The notes beneath the pieces are model-generated. The model saw only the letters and a list, made by a program, of their open reading frames with translations. It ran no database searches and was not told the origin of the DNA. A stretch of DNA of 64,000 nt. Source: CAJQQY01 sp045106765 (GTDB taxonomy: Bacteria; Bacteroidota; Bacteroidia; Chitinophagales; Saprospiraceae). A program made the position numbers and the translations under genes. This document shows, in pieces, positions 9,050 to 18,252 of this stretch. How positions within the stretch are numbered: position 1 is the first letter of the stretch; every line of letters begins with the position of its first letter. The stretch lies in contig JBGCFD010000035.1 in NCBI GenBank assembly GCA_045106765.1, positions 1 through 64,000 of the forward strand, written 5' to 3'.

Positions 9050-10384
9050 TTAAATCAATGCCTCATCTAATACTCTTCCCGGCATCAATTCTGCTGGTAC
9101 ACTATCCTTAAATCCTAAAATATGTGCAATCGTTGGTACGACATCAATTGACTCTGCAACAGGATTATTTGGACTTCCCAAAGCTTGCCCCTGTACCACT
9201 TTATCATCTGGTCCAACGATCATTGCAAAGACTCTTCGAGAATTATCATCACCTGTATGATCGTAAGCACCAAGTCCATTCGCATCGACAATATTATTCC
9301 TATCCAAGTTTCGACCATGCTCAGGCATACAAATCATAATCGTATCATCTGCCAAGATTGGATGACTTTGAATCTTATTCCACAACCAACCAATCCCATA
9401 ATCAGCTCGATGTAAAAAATATAAGTATGCACTAAAATCATCATGACACACATCCAAGTTAGTCGTATTGATCACCGTTAACTCAGGAGTGAATTCATCC
9501 ATCACTTGCCATGCCGCTGAGATATTAATCAAATCACCTGTGAGTAAGTTTGGATTATTTCCAGGAGTTGCCACATCTAAATTCCCATTAGCTGTATCTT
9601 CGATTTTTTGCAATAAAAAATTCTTGATTTGTTCTCGATTTTCAGGTGTATTTTGAATACCTGGCAACTGCTCCCCTGCTTGCGCAAAATTATTATCTAA
9701 TATATTTTTAATTCGATTAATTCGATCCACGTCATCAGGCTGGTAGCTTACCGCATTGCCTAATTGACTTTGCCCTGCATTTCCTAAGATACTTTGAGGC
9801 CTTAAATAATTCGCTCCATATTGTGCTCCGTAACTTGTTGACTGACTATAATTCAAAGAAGGATAAGGCCCAAGTCCTTCGGAAATCCACCACGCATTCA
9901 TTGCACTTTCATTCGGGTCAGAGTGCTTTCGATAGTATTCAAAAATAGTTGGAAAATCAGGATTGATATTTAAGTTCAAACCAGTTTCTGTATAATTCCC
10001 AGTCATAGCTACGGTGTGCCCATTGTAATGTCCTGTTGGTCCATTTTTATAAAGCACTTCTTTGAAAAGTGTTCCTTGTTCCATCAGCGGCGTATTCAAA
10101 ACTGGTGTCCATGGATCATGAATTAAATTACTTGAAGGCTCTGCACCAGTAAGCATATTATTCATCACATTCCCTGCTGGAAGTGAGGAGTTTTGATTCA
10201 TTAAAAATTGTTGCCCAACTGATTCTTGGTTTCTAATTCCTCCTGCAAACAAAACATACACCACATGATTAACCACTCGACTTCCTGTCGCTGCAAACAA
10301 TCTTCCTGTAGGCAAAATGTATGGAATTCCAGTTATTCCTGCGGCAGCTAAACCTGCTTTTTTGATAAAGTTTCGTCTTTTCAT
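9050..10384 (-). CDS. Tat-exported DUF1501-like protein, alkaline-phosphatase fold
   Basis: 444 residues. The leader MKRRNFIKKAGLAAAGITGIP has a twin-arginine motif (RRNFIKK) and a hydrophobic stretch, so it should leave the cytoplasm by Tat; tatC is at 18253-19101. Segments such as VVYVLFAGGIRNQ, GPTGHYNGHTVAMTG, MICMPEHGRNLDRN, YDHTGDDNSRRVFAMIVGP and ESIDVVPTIAHILGF match the alkaline-phosphatase/sulfatase-like fold of DUF1501 proteins. The catalytic role of this group is not established. Tat export suggests a cofactor or metal loaded in the cytoplasm. It is the middle gene of the operon. Confidence 0.78.
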   Translation of the reverse strand: MKRRNFIKKAGLAAAGITGIPYILPTGRLFAATGSRVVNHVVYVLFAGGIRNQESVGQQFLMNQNSSLPAGNVMNNMLTGAEPSSNLIHDPWTPVLNTPLMEQGTLFKEVLYKNGPTGHYNGHTVAMTGNYTETGLNLNINPDFPTIFEYYRKHSDPNESAMNAWWISEGLGPYPSLNYSQSTSYGAQYGANYLRPQSILGNAGQSQLGNAVSYQPDDVDRINRIKNILDNNFAQAGEQLPGIQNTPENREQIKNFLLQKIEDTANGNLDVATPGNNPNLLTGDLINISAAWQVMDEFTPELTVINTTNLDVCHDDFSAYLYFLHRADYGIGWLWNKIQSHPILADDTIMICMPEHGRNLDRNNIVDANGLGAYDHTGDDNSRRVFAMIVGPDDKVVQGQALGSPNNPVAESIDVVPTIAHILGFKDSVPAELMPGRVLDEALI

Positions 10385-10448
10385 AATTCAACATTTTTGA
10401 TTTAATCTTTTCTTACAAAAAATAACAATACTCTTGCAAAGTACTTTT

Positions 10449-10949
10449 CTAATAAAATTTATATTCATTAGAAAGAGCAAAAGCTTGATAAATTATCTCA
10501 GGAGCCAATTCTGTATCACCTTCGATTTCTTGTTTTAATTCCAAGACTTCGTAAGGAGAAGGTTTTCTGAGAAAAAATCGGATGTAAGTATCTTCGATAA
10601 ATTGGTCGATATTAGCACGCATTTCTTGATTCGTTGGAGTGTTCGCATTTCCACTATTGACAAAATCATTTAGGATTATTTCATCAGCCATTTGTTTGTC
10701 TCCAATCGATGCACGAACTTCAGCCAACTGACTCAAGTCCTGCTGAGGGACAGTCGTTGAAAAAAGATTAGAAAATAAAATGGAAATATATTGTTCGGGA
10801 GTTTTTTGTTTCGTTTTATCAACATTACTTTGATAGAGATTTTCTTCATTTACCTCAAAAACATATTGATATTCTTTTTCTTGTTTGCAGCCAAAAAGGA
10901 TAGACAGACTGAACAAAAAAATCATTGATAATTGGAAAATTTTATTCAT
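10449..10949 (-). CDS. Lipoprotein of unknown function with R-x-P motif
   Basis: 166 residues with leader MNKIFQLSMIFLFSLSILFGCK and lipobox Cys21. The mature protein is largely helical. It contains FIEDTYIRFFLRKPSPYEVLELKQEI, which resembles the Y..LL.R.P...E motif in the neighbouring upstream gene and in DUF1549/DUF1553 proteins. No catalytic motif was seen. It is likely a partner of the two flanking operon products. Confidence 0.72.
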   Translation of the reverse strand: MNKIFQLSMIFLFSLSILFGCKQEKEYQYVFEVNEENLYQSNVDKTKQKTPEQYISILFSNLFSTTVPQQDLSQLAEVRASIGDKQMADEIILNDFVNSGNANTPTNQEMRANIDQFIEDTYIRFFLRKPSPYEVLELKQEIEGDTELAPEIIYQAFALSNEYKFY

Positions 10950-11048
10950 GATTTAATTTTTTTATTCTAAATAAATAGTGACAAATTTCCCAAAACGAAA
11001 AAACAAATCATGGAAAATTAATCATTCACCGGTAATCATTCGTCATTA

Positions 11049-11930
11049 TCAAAAACCTGCATACTCATTTGATTTCATTACTAGTCGTTGAACTGATTGA
11101 TAATTTTGCGTTTCGTCAAAAATAAAAATCGCATCTACCATCTCTTGGGAGTCAGGTTGTCGAACTAAAAGTTGATTGTAAATATCAATGGAAAGACCTT
11201 GATAAAATTCTGCTGTATTCATTATTATATTAATGAAGTCATTTTGATTATTTCCATCTTGAAAAAAAATTTGGGCAGGATTTCCAGAAACCATATTGAC
11301 AGAAGCGATTAATTCAGCATCGGTTGGTGTTCTTTTTAAAAAATTTTCAAAACAAGAGAGGACATAATTTTCAGCGCCCATATTGATCTCTTCGTAAAAT
11401 TGATTGAGAGTGATTCTTGTCATAAACTCATTAATCGTAATTTCTCCATTTTGATAATTCACTCTTGCGTTTCGCAAAGCATACATCAAATCCAATTCAA
11501 TATTATATAATTGAGCCAAGGAGTTATTTCCATTTTGAATAGCTTGATCTCGCTCAACTTCATAAAGGTAGATTGTGAAATCTAACTCCTCCTTAGTCAC
11601 TCCAGGTAAATAACTCGTTTGATAGATTTCATAAAATCGTTCGAAGTATTCTTCCGATTCCATCAAATTGGAGAGTAATTGTTCTCGTGAAGCGTCACTT
11701 AAAGAATTAGATCTCAGATCAGAAGTAGACAAAATTAATTCACTATCCAAAGGTTCACGACCTAGGAGATCAATGTAAATTTTATTGACATAATTTTGGA
11801 TTTGGACGGTGGTTACTTCATTATAAGGAGGGGCAGTATTATCTTCAATGACAATATTTTCAAGGACGGTATCCTTTTTACAAGAAAAAATAAATACCAT
11901 CAATAACATTAGGTAGATTAAATTCCTCAT
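11049..11930 (-). CDS. Helical lipoprotein with repeated LL-GR-P motif, first gene of surface operon
   Basis: The preferred start is ATG at 11930, giving 293 residues with leader MRNLIYLMLLMVFIFSCKKD; an upstream ATG at 11966 would add 12 residues before the signal peptide. Three related motifs are spaced through the mature part: YVNKIYIDLLGREPLDSEL, FENFLKRTPTDAEL and IYNQLLVRQPDSQEM. This pattern resembles DUF1549-type proteins, which in other phyla occur with DUF1501 proteins. It opens a five-gene minus-strand operon (11930-7488) with gaps of 24 to 99 bases. Confidence 0.72.
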   Translation of the reverse strand: MRNLIYLMLLMVFIFSCKKDTVLENIVIEDNTAPPYNEVTTVQIQNYVNKIYIDLLGREPLDSELILSTSDLRSNSLSDASREQLLSNLMESEEYFERFYEIYQTSYLPGVTKEELDFTIYLYEVERDQAIQNGNNSLAQLYNIELDLMYALRNARVNYQNGEITINEFMTRITLNQFYEEINMGAENYVLSCFENFLKRTPTDAELIASVNMVSGNPAQIFFQDGNNQNDFINIIMNTAEFYQGLSIDIYNQLLVRQPDSQEMVDAIFIFDETQNYQSVQRLVMKSNEYAGF

Positions 11931-12267
11931 AGGAAATTGGTTTTTAAGGAAATATTTTAAAACCACAAGACAATCGGTTTTTCAAAATCCCCTATTTCAT
12001 TTAAGTTTATTCTTAAGTTTTTTGTGAATACGATGGGAATTAATATAAATCAAAAACTATTCTAATATTTAATTTAGGTAAGCAAATCAAATTATTTTCA
12101 ACCTAAAACCATTTGTAAAGTTCATCAGGTCCTATAAAAATTTGACTATTTTTGAAGTTAAAAGTTTAATCAAGGAAGAAAAAACATCCATTAACTCATA
12201 GAAATGTAGTTTTAAAATCAAAATTAATAGTAACCCTTTTTCAAAAGTTTGTTTTCTTTGTAGTCGT

Positions 12268-12303
12268 CGAATTTGTTAACCAAATTCGTTATAGCTACTT
12301 TTT
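12268..12303 (+). promoter_or_regulatory. Promoter with overlapping palindrome upstream of the dpp4 gene
   Basis: TTTG (12272-12275), 20 bases, then TACTTTTT (12296-12303) fits the Bacteroidota -33/-7 pattern. The -33 part lies inside a palindrome with arms CGAATTTG (12268-12275) and CAAATTCG (12281-12288) around TTAAC, which looks like a regulator site. The rest of 11931-12328 is AT-rich and shows nothing else. Confidence 0.5.
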
Positions 12304-12328
12304 AATTTTTCAAAAAAAATCAACTAGC

Positions 12329-14512
12329 ATGTTAAAAAGATTGTACATACTGACATTCATTTTTGTAAGTGTAAGTATTAGTTTAAATGCCCAACAAAAT
12401 AATGCGAAAATTTCAGTCGAAGATATTTGGGAAAAATATGAATTTGTTCCAAAATCAGTTCCTGGTTTTAATTTTCAAAACGATGGAAAACATTATACTC
12501 GATTGGAAGAAAATAAAATCAAACAATACGATTTTACAACGGGTCAATTTACCAAAGATATTTTCGATGCTTCTACCGTAACCGGAAATTCAGAATTCAA
12601 TGGTAAAATGGATGACTATACTTTCAGTAAAGATGAAAGTAAAATTTTGATAAAAACCGAAACTGAATCTATTTATCGAAGAAGTACTCGAGCCAACTTT
12701 TATGTTTGGGATAAAAATAACAATACTCTTACAACTGTCGAAAAAGAAGGGAAACAACGATACACTTCTTTTTCTGACGATGCTACTAAAGTAGCTTTCG
12801 TTCGAGGTAATAATATGTATTTTAAAAACTTAACCAGCGGAGAAATTACTCAAATCACTTCTGATGGAAAATTTAATTCTATCATTAATGGCTCAGCAGA
12901 TTGGGTTTATGAAGAAGAATTTTCAATTGCTAAGGCTTTTGAATGGTCACCTGATGGAAACAAAATTGCCTTTTTGAGATTTGATGAATCGGAAGTAAAA
13001 GAATTTACGATGACCTTGTACAATCGAGATTTGTACCCAGAGTATGAAACTTTTAAATATCCAAAAGTAGGTGAAAAAAATGCCATCGTCTCTGTTCATG
13101 TTTTTGATATTGAAACTGGAAAAACAACTAAAGTGCAAACAGGTAATGAATCCGATATGTATTTTCCAAGAATCAAATGGACACTTGATGCGAACAAACT
13201 TTGCGTCTTTAAAATGAATCGTCACCAAAATGAATTAGAATTATTATTGGCTGATGCGACATCTGGTAGAACTTCTGTGATGCTTAAAGAAATGAATAAA
13301 TATTACATCGACATCACCGACGATATGACTTTTTTGGAAGATGGGAAATGTTTTATTTGGACAAGCGAAAGAGATGGATTCAATCATATTTATATGTATG
13401 AATTGGATGGAAAATTAAAAAGACAGTTGACTAAAGGTAAATTTGATGTAACTAATTTTTATGGTGTAGATGAAAAAAGAAAAACGATTTATTATCAGGC
13501 TGCTGAAGAATCTCCATTGGAACGACAGGTATATTCTTTGAGTTTTAAAGGAAAGAAAAAGAAAAAAATCACTCCAGCTAAAGGAACTAACCGAACACAA
13601 TGGAGTAGTAATTTTGATTATTATGTGAATACGCATTCTACTTTGAATTCGCCAGCAACTTATACAGTTTATGAAAATTCAGGAAAGGAAGTTCGGGTCA
13701 TCGAAGACAATGCTACGATGAAAACGACTCAGAAAAACTATGGGTGGAAGAATTTTGAATTTTTCAATGTACCAATCGAAAGTGGTGAAAAATTAAATGG
13801 CTGGATGCTCAAACCTGCTGATTTTGATCCTAATAAAAAATATCCTGTTTTTATGTATGTTTATGGTGGTCCAGGAAGTCAAACGGTAAATGATTCTTGG
13901 GGAGGATTCAATAATTGGTGGTATCAAATGTTGGCCCAAAATGGTTATATCGTAGTGAGTGTAGATAATCGAGGAACTGGTGCGAGAGGTCAGGAATTTA
14001 AAAAAATGACTTATCTCGAATTAGGAAAATACGAAACGATGGATCAAATTTCCGCTGCAAAATATCTTGGAAGTCAATCTTATGTTGATGCAGATCGAAT
14101 TGGAATTTTCGGTTGGAGTTATGGTGGTTACATGTCTTCACTTTGTCTTTTCAAAGGAGCCGATGTTTTCAAATCTGCGATTGCAGTTGCGCCTGTGACG
14201 AATTGGAAATGGTACGATACGATTTATACTGAACGATATATGCGTACTGAAAAAGAAAATGAAAGTGGTTACAAAGACAACTCTCCTGTCAATTTTACAG
14301 ATTTGATGAAAGGAAAATATTTGTTAGTTCATGGAGTTGCAGACGATAATGTACATTTTCAAAATACAGCAGAAATGGTTAATGCATTGATTCGTTCCAA
14401 CAAACAATTTGATACTTATTTTTACCCAAATAGAAATCATGGAATTTATGGAGGAACTACTCGATTGCATCTTTATAATAAAATGACGGATTTCATTTAT
14501 GAAAATTTGTAA
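12329..14512 (+). CDS. dpp4: Dipeptidyl peptidase IV (family S9B)
   Basis: 727 residues, normal for bacterial DPP IV. A signal peptide (MLKRLYILTFIFVSVSISLNAQ) is followed by the beta-propeller domain, in which DWVYEEEF carries the glutamates that hold the substrate N-terminus. The alpha/beta-hydrolase domain has the nucleophile Ser597 in GWSYGGY, an Asp in GVADDNVHF (about 672-673) and His704 in NRNHGIYGG. It releases X-Pro or X-Ala dipeptides in the periplasm, feeding peptide uptake. A promoter-like element lies about 25 bases upstream and a terminator follows the stop codon. Confidence 0.95.
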   Translation: MLKRLYILTFIFVSVSISLNAQQNNAKISVEDIWEKYEFVPKSVPGFNFQNDGKHYTRLEENKIKQYDFTTGQFTKDIFDASTVTGNSEFNGKMDDYTFSKDESKILIKTETESIYRRSTRANFYVWDKNNNTLTTVEKEGKQRYTSFSDDATKVAFVRGNNMYFKNLTSGEITQITSDGKFNSIINGSADWVYEEEFSIAKAFEWSPDGNKIAFLRFDESEVKEFTMTLYNRDLYPEYETFKYPKVGEKNAIVSVHVFDIETGKTTKVQTGNESDMYFPRIKWTLDANKLCVFKMNRHQNELELLLADATSGRTSVMLKEMNKYYIDITDDMTFLEDGKCFIWTSERDGFNHIYMYELDGKLKRQLTKGKFDVTNFYGVDEKRKTIYYQAAEESPLERQVYSLSFKGKKKKKITPAKGTNRTQWSSNFDYYVNTHSTLNSPATYTVYENSGKEVRVIEDNATMKTTQKNYGWKNFEFFNVPIESGEKLNGWMLKPADFDPNKKYPVFMYVYGGPGSQTVNDSWGGFNNWWYQMLAQNGYIVVSVDNRGTGARGQEFKKMTYLELGKYETMDQISAAKYLGSQSYVDADRIGIFGWSYGGYMSSLCLFKGADVFKSAIAVAPVTNWKWYDTIYTERYMRTEKENESGYKDNSPVNFTDLMKGKYLLVHGVADDNVHFQNTAEMVNALIRSNKQFDTYFYPNRNHGIYGGTTRLHLYNKMTDFIYENL

Positions 14513-14531
14513 AAATTAGCAAAAGAAAATA

Positions 14532-15032
14532 ATGCAAAAAAAATATAACAACATACACACGTCAAGATGGTTTTATACCATCTTGGCGTTTTTTTTATTC
14601 AGTTTCATTTTTACTAATTGTGATCGTACTCCTCCGCCTCCGAAAAATTTATCGAAACTAGAATGGATTATTGGCCATTGGAAAATCAACGGAGGAAACG
14701 ATTTCGAAACGTGGACTAAAATCAATGATCAATATTATTTTGGAAGAAATTTTCGCGTTTATGGCGAAGCTGATACGGCTATACAAGAGACCATTGATTT
14801 GGTTATTCAAGACAATAAAATTCTTTATATCCCGACAGTTAAATCACCTAACGGTGACCACAAAGTTCCTTTTAAAATGATCTCAGATTCAGACAAATAT
14901 TTTATTTTTGAAAACAAGGAAAATGATTTTCCCAAAAAAATAAGCTACACCAAATTTGATCAAAATACTGTCCGAGCTAGAATTGAAGGAGGGAAAAGGA
15001 AAGTTGACTTCCAATTTGTTCGAATCGAATAA
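14532..15032 (+). CDS. DUF6265-type lipoprotein
   Basis: 166 residues. The leader ends FLFSFIFTNC, a lipobox with Cys30. The mature part has the DUF6265 pattern: LEWIIGHWKINGG, ETWTKINDQYYFGRNF, ETIDLVIQDNKILYIP, FIFENKENDFPKKISY and ARIEGGKRKVDFQFVRIE. These are small lipocalin-like barrels of unknown ligand. The start is doubtful: ATG 14532 puts the terminator of the upstream gene inside the signal-peptide coding sequence. A TTG at 14583 would give a shorter leader but would still fall within the hairpin. Confidence 0.72.
   Translation: MQKKYNNIHTSRWFYTILAFFLFSFIFTNCDRTPPPPKNLSKLEWIIGHWKINGGNDFETWTKINDQYYFGRNFRVYGEADTAIQETIDLVIQDNKILYIPTVKSPNGDHKVPFKMISDSDKYFIFENKENDFPKKISYTKFDQNTVRARIEGGKRKVDFQFVRIE
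14559..14596 (+). terminator. Intrinsic terminator overlapping the next gene's leader coding sequence
   Basis: A 12-bp stem (14559-14570 with 14578-14589, one G-T wobble) with a seven-base loop is followed by a run of eight T. It ends the dipeptidyl peptidase transcript yet lies 27 bases inside the DUF6265 reading frame. Confidence 0.75.
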
Positions 15033-15407
15033 AATTAAACGATTGAACCTTAAGTGATTTTTAACAAAAAAAAAGGTGACTTTACTCATTTTCTACGTTA
15101 AAAATATATACAGCTGATTACGTGATTTAGTGAAGTGTTACCGTATTTTTTAACATACTTTAAGGAAAACGAAAAACGTTAACATAACTATGTATTTTAA
15201 TAGCAAAATCCATAAATAAATATTTAAATCACTAACAGTCAGCCTTTAATACATATATAAAATGTAAATTCTACCTTTAATAATGTCATTTTTCGCTCTA
15301 TTTCTATTAAAAACTTGACAGATCATTTGATAAAAGGTATTTTTACATAAGTAAGAAATTCGTTTCTGGCATAAAGTTGGAAACTTATAAATTAAAAAAG
15401 TAATTCC
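15033..15407. other. Intergenic region
   Basis: 375 AT-rich bases between the DUF6265 and DUF4783 genes. Apart from the promoter at 15314-15345, nothing is recognised. Confidence 0.5.
15314..15345 (+). promoter_or_regulatory. Promoter of the DUF4783 gene
   Basis: TTG at 15315-15317 (in CTTGACA), 20 bases, then TATTTTTA (15338-15345) fits the Bacteroidota -33/-7 spacing. The start codon is 62 bases further on. Confidence 0.5.
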
Positions 15408-15776
15408 ATGAAAAATCTAATGTTATTATTATTAGTTATTCCTTGTTTAGCTGCTACCAGTCAAAACATGGACAGTATTTCAAAGGCTTTAAGTAGAGGT
15501 GATGTAGAATCTCTATCTACTTACTTCGATGAAAATGTAGAAATTGATGATGACTTTTATGATAAATCAGAAGCAAAGGATGTGGTAAAAAAATTCTTTT
15601 CGAAGAATCCAGCCAAATCTTTTAGCCTAATTCACCAAGGGACTTCCAAAGGAGAAGATTCCAAATATTTTATTGGAAACTTAAATGCAGGAAGTGGTAC
15701 TTTCAGAGTGTATGTTTACATGAAATTATCAGGAAGTCAACCACTTATCCAAGAACTTCGATTTGATAAAGAATAG
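15408..15776 (+). CDS. DUF4783 family small exported protein
   Basis: 122 residues with a cleavable signal peptide (MKNLMLLLLVIPCLAATSQ). The mature part matches the DUF4783/NTF2-like pattern: SISKALSRGDVESLSTYFDENVEI, KDVVKKFFSKNPAKSFSLIHQG and ELRFDKE. The fold is probably a cystatin/NTF2-type cone that binds a small ligand or partner. No catalytic residues can be assigned. It is monocistronic, with its own promoter and a strong terminator. Confidence 0.82.
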   Translation: MKNLMLLLLVIPCLAATSQNMDSISKALSRGDVESLSTYFDENVEIDDDFYDKSEAKDVVKKFFSKNPAKSFSLIHQGTSKGEDSKYFIGNLNAGSGTFRVYVYMKLSGSQPLIQELRFDKE

Positions 15777-15823
15777 TTTTTTCATAGTTAATTAATAACG
15801 ATTAACTATTAATTTCAAAATAT

Positions 15824-15859
15824 AAAAAGGAGCATTCATTAGTTTGAATGCTCCTTTTT
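15824..15859 (+). terminator. Intrinsic terminator of the DUF4783 gene
   Basis: A perfect 15-bp stem (AAAAAGGAGCATTCA with TGAATGCTCCTTTTT) ends in a T-run. Confidence 0.85.
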
Positions 15860-15992
15860 TGGTTAGTTTAGTATCAGTTTTGCTGACTACTGCCATTGAT
15901 TATTAACTTTGTCTTTATTTACAGAAATCGAAGAACTCAAATTATTAATACTTATATGCTCCTTAACTTAAATACCTTATATGGTTCAAAAC

Positions 15993-16030
15993 AAAACAGG
16001 AACACTCAACTAAATGAATGTTCCTGTTTT
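15993..16030 (-). terminator. Terminator of the di-heme peroxidase gene
   Basis: 16-base arms with one mismatch (AAAACAGGAACA at 15993-16004 with TGTTCCTGTTTT) lie 32 bases after the peroxidase stop on the minus strand. GTTAA-type words (TTAACCGTTAATCATTAACAG) between it and the gene resemble those at 15786-15812 and 37250-37282. Confidence 0.75.
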
Positions 16031-16061
16031 CCATTAACCGTTAATCATTAACAGTTAACCA

Positions 16062-17489
16062 CTATTTATGAATCGCTAATTTGATGGCTCTTTGAGTATC
16101 ACCTTGACGAATCTGAATCATATAAATTCCCACAGGTAGATTCGACGTATTCAATACATACTGACTTCCTTCAAACGAAGTGCTTTGCAATTGCTTACCA
16201 CTCATCGTTGATAGTCTAATATCATATGTTTTGTTTTCTGAATTATTGATATTAATATAAGTAAAATCAACTGCTGGATTAGGGAAAACAGTTATATCCT
16301 CAAATAAGTGTGGATCTTGAACTGCATTTGGTGCTTCTTCAATAAATGGATTAGACCATTTTTCATTCGTCAAATAATTATCATCAGTCAATGTTTTCAT
16401 AAAGTTGACCAAGTTTAATTTTTCCTCATCAGAGAAATCTAATCCAGTTGGATCACTCATCCAATTAAAAAATGAATTCGGATGTGATTGTAATCCTTCG
16501 CTATAAAAATCAACTACTTCTTCCAATGTCTCAAATCGACCATCGTGCATATAAGGACCAGTCACTTCGATATTTCTCAAGGTTGGCGTTTTGAAAACAC
16601 CATCAAAGAAAGGATCATTTGTCCATCCACCCATTCCTGGATCAGCAGCTACTGAATCTAAACCATTAGTAAAGTTTCCTCCATTAAGCATAGAGCTAAA
16701 AGTCGAAGCTCCAAAATGAGGAGTAGCATGGCAAATTCCACATTGTGCTTCAAATAAATCCATTCCTTCATGTTCACTTGATGTAAAATCTGCAAATCCA
16801 TTTTGTAATCCTTGATCAAATTTAGATTCAAAAGACGTATACGATCGAACAAATTGAGCTAATGCATCTCCAATTCTTTCTTCCGTTATCGCTGGAGTTC
16901 CAAATGCTTCAGTAAATAAATCAGAATAATAATCTGTCCCTTCCATGATTTGAATTAATTCAACGATATCTAATCCTAATTCATTAGGATCGATAATTGG
17001 TTGAATGACCATTTCCTCCAAAACAGACTGACGACCATCCCAAAATAATTCATTGGAATTTTGCCAAGCAATATCATTGATATGTAAAGAGTTTCGAGTT
17101 GTTTTGGTTTCCATAATTCCTTCACTCAAAGCTACATCGTCTGCAAAACTTAATTCTTGCTTATGACAGCTTGCACAAGAAACCGTTCCATCTAATGATA
17201 ATTTTTTATCGTAAAACAAAACACGACCAAGTGTAGAACCTTCATTAGTCACTAATGATAAGGTATTCCCACCGCCACCGCCACCCCAAGGATTTGGAGC
17301 ATTTTGAATAAAATCAGGTAAATCTGCAATTTCATAATCTAGCATTACATCTGGCAAATCTAAAACCTGATTACTAAAAGTAGCCGATGAATAATTAATG
17401 GCAGAGATCATTTTTTTGCCAAGAGGAGTCATACTCGTTAATACTACGAGTAGAAAAACTGCAACTAAGGAAAGGTAAATTTTCTTCAT
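16062..17489 (-). CDS. Di-heme cytochrome c peroxidase (CcpA/MauG family) with T9SS sorting domain
   Basis: 475 residues. After a signal peptide and a Gly6 run (69-74) comes the di-heme peroxidase domain. The first haem motif CASCH is at Cys105-His109, with GRVLFYDKKLSLDGTVS before it. The second motif CGICH is at Cys250-His254, followed by TPTLRNIEVTGPYMHDGRFETLEEVV. Such enzymes reduce H2O2 or oxidise a protein or small substrate. The C-terminus (about 395-475; ITVFPNPAVDFTYI ... LPVGIYMIQIRQG) is a type A sorting domain, so this peroxidase should be exported to the surface by T9SS instead of staying periplasmic. Confidence 0.93.
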   Translation of the reverse strand: MKKIYLSLVAVFLLVVLTSMTPLGKKMISAINYSSATFSNQVLDLPDVMLDYEIADLPDFIQNAPNPWGGGGGGNTLSLVTNEGSTLGRVLFYDKKLSLDGTVSCASCHKQELSFADDVALSEGIMETKTTRNSLHINDIAWQNSNELFWDGRQSVLEEMVIQPIIDPNELGLDIVELIQIMEGTDYYSDLFTEAFGTPAITEERIGDALAQFVRSYTSFESKFDQGLQNGFADFTSSEHEGMDLFEAQCGICHATPHFGASTFSSMLNGGNFTNGLDSVAADPGMGGWTNDPFFDGVFKTPTLRNIEVTGPYMHDGRFETLEEVVDFYSEGLQSHPNSFFNWMSDPTGLDFSDEEKLNLVNFMKTLTDDNYLTNEKWSNPFIEEAPNAVQDPHLFEDITVFPNPAVDFTYININNSENKTYDIRLSTMSGKQLQSTSFEGSQYVLNTSNLPVGIYMIQIRQGDTQRAIKLAIHK

Positions 17490-17756
17490 GATAATAGTTT
17501 TAGTTGAATAATTTCATGTTCATGAAATTACAAGTCAATTAAGAAAATAGAAGTATATAAATATGTTCCAATCAAATGGAAAAAAGCTGCTTAACGGATT
17601 AATTAAAGGAAACAATCACTTAAAATCAGATCGTCAAATCGGATGTTTCTTGGAGAGATTTTCGGCGTGGAATAAAATTAACTTTATAATTTTTGTTAAA
17701 AATAGCAAAAATCCATTTGTCATACAAATGTCAGGAGGGAGGGATTTTGCAAATTA

Positions 17757-18200
17757 TTAAGCAAATTGTTCAAATAGATGTGGATTTTCTTTAATAAATG
17801 AATTGAATTTTCGGCGGCTAGCTACAAAAGTGATTTTTTTCCCAAAAGTTCCTGGCTCCTTTAAAATGATGTGAATGGTTCGGAAAATCACAAAATCACG
17901 CTCTTCAATATTTTCAACATTGGACCATGGGTATTTATAATTCTTAAAATAGTTGGTAGCAAAAATATGTGTTTGATCCATCTCAATTCGCTTGAGTCGA
18001 AGAACTGTAAAATAAAAAAACGCTATCCCAACTAATAAAAAAACAGTAATCCCATATCGAAAAGTCTGAATCGGGATACCCGCAAAATGGCTTGTATCCA
18101 AAAACCAAACTGCCATCGTAAATGAAAAGAAAATCACCGTCCAAAAAATTGGTACGAATATTTTCAAGAATAAAGTAAGTGAAGTCGAAACTTGTTGCAT
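17757..18200 (-). CDS. Membrane protein with PH-like domain
   Basis: 147 residues: two membrane segments (about 8-32 and 45-68), then a short cytoplasmic beta-rich domain (RIEMDQTHIFATNYFKNYKYPWSNVENIEE ... IHIILKEPGTFGKKITFVASR). This resembles bacterial PH domains such as YdbS/YcxB. Function unknown. It lies 52 bases downstream of tatC on the same strand and may be co-transcribed. Confidence 0.65.
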   Translation of the reverse strand: MQQVSTSLTLFLKIFVPIFWTVIFFSFTMAVWFLDTSHFAGIPIQTFRYGITVFLLVGIAFFYFTVLRLKRIEMDQTHIFATNYFKNYKYPWSNVENIEERDFVIFRTIHIILKEPGTFGKKITFVASRRKFNSFIKENPHLFEQFA

Positions 18201-18252
18201 TTGTTATTTTTGAATGATTGATTTTAAATTTTGAATAATTTAAAATTATAGT

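Noticed and set aside
17563..17760. Short plus-strand ORF of 65 codons upstream of the peroxidase gene
   Set aside because: No signal peptide or domain, and it lies in the AT-rich promoter region of a divergent gene; it looks like a chance frame.
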